Shown: in pieces, positions 61,865-64,000 of the stretch | How the letters are laid out: every line of letters begins with the position of its first letter | Position numbering within the stretch: the stretch's first letter is position 1 | Source: a virus | DNA length: 64,000 nt | IMG/VR virus record: IMGVR_UViG_3300027733_000028 | Coordinates: 1 to 64,000 of that record | Strand: one strand, 5' to 3' | Position numbers and translations under genes: made by a program | The notes under the pieces: model-generated | The model's input: only the letters and a program-made list of their open reading frames with translations | Told to the model about the DNA's origin: nothing | Database searches by the model: none

Positions 61865-62322
61865 TGGCACTTCCTAGTAGCGGTGCAATTGGATTAGATG
61901 CCATATATACAGAATTAAGTGGAGGTAATCAACGTCCACGTACAGGAATAAGTCTTAAATTTGCATCTATTGGAACTTATGTCGCAATTAATCCAAATAG
62001 TGGACATAAACCAAATGAAGTTGCTCCTTTTAGTATTAGCTCTTGGTATTCATACGATCAAACGGCTTCTGCCGCATATAGTTATACTTTTGGTGATGGA
62101 CCATTTCCATTTCCTGGTAGAGCTTGTGCATTTGGTCCAGGTATTGGAACTCAAACGCTTTTCTCAGCAGATTCAGAAATAACTTTTGGAACCATCCTAT
62201 ATACGGATCAAGAATTAACCTCTGCTTTTGCTGGAATGAGCCAATGGTGGTACCGTACCAATTATTCAGTTTATCAAATTGATAATGGAGGATCCGTCCA
62301 AGATATTTCAACCTGTGATTAA
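61864..62322 (+). CDS. Small tail-fibre-type protein
   Basis: 152 residues starting M-A-L-P-S-S-G-A-I-G-L, a common start of phage fibre and adhesin subunits. Gly/Ser/Tyr-rich middle; the C-terminal ~45 residues (I-L-Y-T-D-Q-E-L-T, then D-I-S-T-C) resemble the end of the LamG protein at 18388. Probably a surface or fibre-tip component. The ATG overlaps the preceding stop by one base. Confidence 0.6.
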   Translation: MALPSSGAIGLDAIYTELSGGNQRPRTGISLKFASIGTYVAINPNSGHKPNEVAPFSISSWYSYDQTASAAYSYTFGDGPFPFPGRACAFGPGIGTQTLFSADSEITFGTILYTDQELTSAFAGMSQWWYRTNYSVYQIDNGGSVQDISTCD

Positions 62323-62564
62323 TTCAATAAACTTAATTTTTTGTTTAAAAGAGATCATCAGGTGATCTCTTTATTCCCATGTGGTATTATATAAAAGAGA
62401 TCTTAAAGTATCTTAGATGATCTCTCGGATACTCCTCTATACAATAGAGAATCCTCTAGTTAATTAACACCAAAATGTTAATAAGTTTTGAAAAATAATT
62501 GACTAAAAATTTTTTTATTCCACTTATTTGTATTATATTTGTTATAACCAATTAATATAAACAT
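62323..62564 (+). promoter_or_regulatory. Intergenic boundary with hairpins and a candidate host-type promoter
   Basis: 242 bases without a gene. Three hairpins are listed or implied: AAAGAGATCA/TGATCTCTTT (62348-62372), AGAGATC/GATCTCT (62396-62425, using the same words), and CTCTAT/ATAGAG (62435-62449). TATATTTG at 62534-62541 matches the Bacteroidota -7 box TAnnTTTG, but no good -33 box sits at the right distance. Marks the end of the late cluster and the start of an early-type unit. Confidence 0.5.
62348..62372 (+). terminator. Probable terminator after the fibre gene
   Basis: Ten-bp perfect stem with a five-base loop, symmetrical A/T ends; the 3' T run is short, so it may work in both directions. 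Confidence 0.6.
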
Positions 62565-62759
62565 ATGAAATTAACTATCGATCTTAAATTCTTCGCTTAC
62601 TTCGTAATTGCATTTCTCGTTTCCTTTTCAATCGTCTCAGGATTTGCACAAAGGTACATTCATTTTGCTGCCGTGGAAAACGAAATGGCTTGCTTCACAC
62701 TTTCTTCTACTATGGCCGTAATTTGTTTATTTGCCTCTTTCGAACGAGTAAAAAAGTAA
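62565..62759 (+). CDS. Small membrane protein
   Basis: 64 residues with two hydrophobic segments (about 9-27 and 42-57) and charged ends. No signal-peptidase site obvious. First gene of the unit containing gp44, with a host-type promoter candidate upstream, so perhaps early. Function unknown; membrane-altering roles are possible. Confidence 0.6.
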   Translation: MKLTIDLKFFAYFVIAFLVSFSIVSGFAQRYIHFAAVENEMACFTLSSTMAVICLFASFERVKK

Positions 62760-62768
62760 TTTGTCAAT

Positions 62769-62777
62769 CATATAATT
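62769..62777 (+). promoter_or_regulatory. CATATAATT motif upstream of gp44
   Basis: Single copy 20 bases before the gp44 ATG; same word as upstream of other replication genes. Confidence 0.4.
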
Positions 62778-62797
62778 AAAACAATTCAAATCTTAAT

Positions 62798-63748
62798 ATG
62801 AAGGTATCAAATATGTTATGGACCGAGAAATATCGTCCAAAGGTTCTAGAAGAACTTATTCTCCCTGAACGTGTCTTTGCCAAAGTTAAAAATGGCGTAT
62901 ATCAAAATCTACTTTTTTATGGTGGTCCAGGCAGTGGAAAAACTTCTACGGCAAAAGTACTTGCCAAAGAACATCCAACAATGTATATCAATTGCTCATC
63001 AGAAACTGGTGTCGATGTGGTTCGCACAAAAATCACAGAATTCTGCTCGACTCTTTCTGTAATCGATGGTGAACGTAAAATGAAAGTGGTTATTCTCGAC
63101 GAGTTCGATGGTGTATCTGATCAATATATGAAAGCTCTTCGTGGAACAATCGAACAATTTCATAAAACTGCTCGTTTTATTGCAACTTGTAATTACTTCA
63201 ATAAGATTCCCGATAATATTCAATCTCGATTCGAATGTATTAACTTCGACTTTTCCGACGAAGAATCTAAAGAAATCGAAAAGAAATATCTTCGTCGAGT
63301 ATTTGATATTCTTAAGACTGAAGGTATGGAAATCGAAAAAGATGCTTTACTTGAATTAGTTCGTCGTAAATTCCCAGATCTTCGTGCTACCATCTCGATT
63401 CTTCAAGGTTATAATGCCGAAGGAAGAAATAAAATTACATCCGAAGATGTGAAGAAATTTCATGGTGTATTCCGTGATCTTTACGAACACATATTCTCAA
63501 CTAATGACGAAATCAAGAATTATCAATTTCTCGTTTCCAATTACTCAAATCGAGTTGAAGATGTTATTCAAGCATTAGGAACTGAATTTATCGAATATAT
63601 TCAACTCGAAAAACCTCATCTAATGCGTAAAGTTGGTGAAATCTGTTTCGAAACAAATCGACACTCTTACGAACAACGTTTTGTAATTGATCCGGTAATT
63701 ACCATGCTTTCTTTGGTTTATAAAATACAGGCAATCGTACGATCTTAA
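62798..63748 (+). CDS. 44: Clamp loader large subunit, gp44-like
   Basis: 316 residues (T4 gp44: 319). AAA+ ATPase: W-T-E-K-Y-R-P-K at the start, Walker A G-G-P-G-S-G-K-T near residues 42-49, Walker B V-V-I-L-D-E-F-D, A-T-C-N sensor, and arginine-finger-like Q-S-R-F-E. With gp62 it loads gp45 onto primer ends; no gp62 gene was recognised in this window. Confidence 0.92.
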   Translation: MKVSNMLWTEKYRPKVLEELILPERVFAKVKNGVYQNLLFYGGPGSGKTSTAKVLAKEHPTMYINCSSETGVDVVRTKITEFCSTLSVIDGERKMKVVILDEFDGVSDQYMKALRGTIEQFHKTARFIATCNYFNKIPDNIQSRFECINFDFSDEESKEIEKKYLRRVFDILKTEGMEIEKDALLELVRRKFPDLRATISILQGYNAEGRNKITSEDVKKFHGVFRDLYEHIFSTNDEIKNYQFLVSNYSNRVEDVIQALGTEFIEYIQLEKPHLMRKVGEICFETNRHSYEQRFVIDPVITMLSLVYKIQAIVRS

Positions 63749-63757
63749 ATCACTAGA

Positions 63758-63765
63758 TATATAAA
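63758..63765 (+). promoter_or_regulatory. Late-promoter-like TATATAAA motif
   Basis: 18 bases upstream of the tagged gene at 63784, directly after gp44. Confidence 0.5.
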
Positions 63766-63783
63766 GTAATAAAACATCAGAAT

Positions 63784-64000
63784 ATGAAACATATACAAAA
63801 TTTTGAGGAATTCGTTAACGAATCGATCATAAACGAAGGTAAATTCACTGACGTTTGGCCAACAATGCCTTACGGAGATTGGAAATCTGAATATGACATT
63901 CCAAATAGCATTCAAAAAGAGCTATACCTGGAACTTCAATCTAAATTAGGTTCTAAGTCAGTAAAGGTAAAAGAAGACATTGAAGACCGAGCAAAATCTC
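63784..64000 (+). CDS. Putative packaged protein, 3' end outside window
   Basis: The first 72 residues are visible. MKHIQNFEEFVNE followed by S is a clear tag, and I-I-N-E-G five residues later could be a second site. The rest (D-V-W-P-T-M-P-Y-G-D-W) is soluble, with no family recognised. Cut by the window edge. Confidence 0.65.
   Translation, partial: MKHIQNFEEFVNESIINEGKFTDVWPTMPYGDWKSEYDIPNSIQKELYLELQSKLGSKSVKVKEDIEDRAKS

Overview
This window looks like a 64-kb piece of the genome of a large, strictly lytic, contractile-tailed (T4-like) phage, probably infecting a member of the Bacteroidota. The T4 affiliation rests on recognisable homologues of gp32, gp61, UvsY, UvsW, dUTPase, gp43, NrdA/NrdB, gp45, UvsX, gp41, gp47, gp46, gp15, gp55, gp4, gp20, gp21, gp23 and gp44. 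The host inference rests on the low G+C content and on translation starts preceded by A-rich stretches rather than Shine-Dalgarno sequences. LamG/PA14-type tail modules fit this host. All genes lie on the + strand, packed tightly and often overlapping by a few bases.

Layout. (1) 1-13.6 kb: giant tail or baseplate proteins (one of more than 2,300 residues that enters from upstream), a collagen-like fibre, a membrane-anchored coiled-coil protein and a tail-tube-like protein. (2) 13.6-21.4 kb: small, probably capsid-packaged proteins, a RuvC-like resolvase, a two-domain glycosyltransferase, two paralogous tail modules (PA14 and LamG) and a pirin. (3) 21.6-43.6 kb: replication, recombination and nucleotide metabolism. 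The family B DNA polymerase is split into two genes separated by nrdB, nrdA, two small genes and the sliding clamp. (4) 43.6-62.3 kb: morphogenesis: gp15-like, a gp55-like late sigma factor, a run of packaged small proteins, gp4, gp2-like, portal, a protease-scaffold fusion and the major capsid protein. A repeat-rich Lys/Ala protein and an ATP-grasp/zinc-protease-like fusion follow. (5) 62.5 kb to the end: a new transcription unit with a small membrane protein and the clamp loader gp44.

The most striking system is a family of at least thirteen otherwise unrelated proteins that share an N-terminal tag of the form M-K-x-(4-5)-F-x-E/D-F-hydrophobic-N-E, followed by A, G, S or E. This closely resembles the T4 capsid targeting sequence that is cut by the prohead protease gp21. 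If functional, the phage loads its head with a large cargo set that includes a kinase-like enzyme, an ATP-grasp ligase fused to a RimK-type zinc-protease-like domain, a glycine-zipper protein and duplicated small domains, much as T4 packages Alt and the internal proteins.

Other notable points: the protease gene is fused in frame to a scaffold-like coiled coil, with an internal start that looks like a former intergenic spacer. A nine-A run probably causes a -1 frameshift (or marks an error) in one head gene, and a second gene is broken by a one-base shift. A 78-residue protein shares the N-arm motif of the major capsid protein. A TATATAAA motif precedes many late genes, and a different paired CATATAATT motif precedes replication genes.
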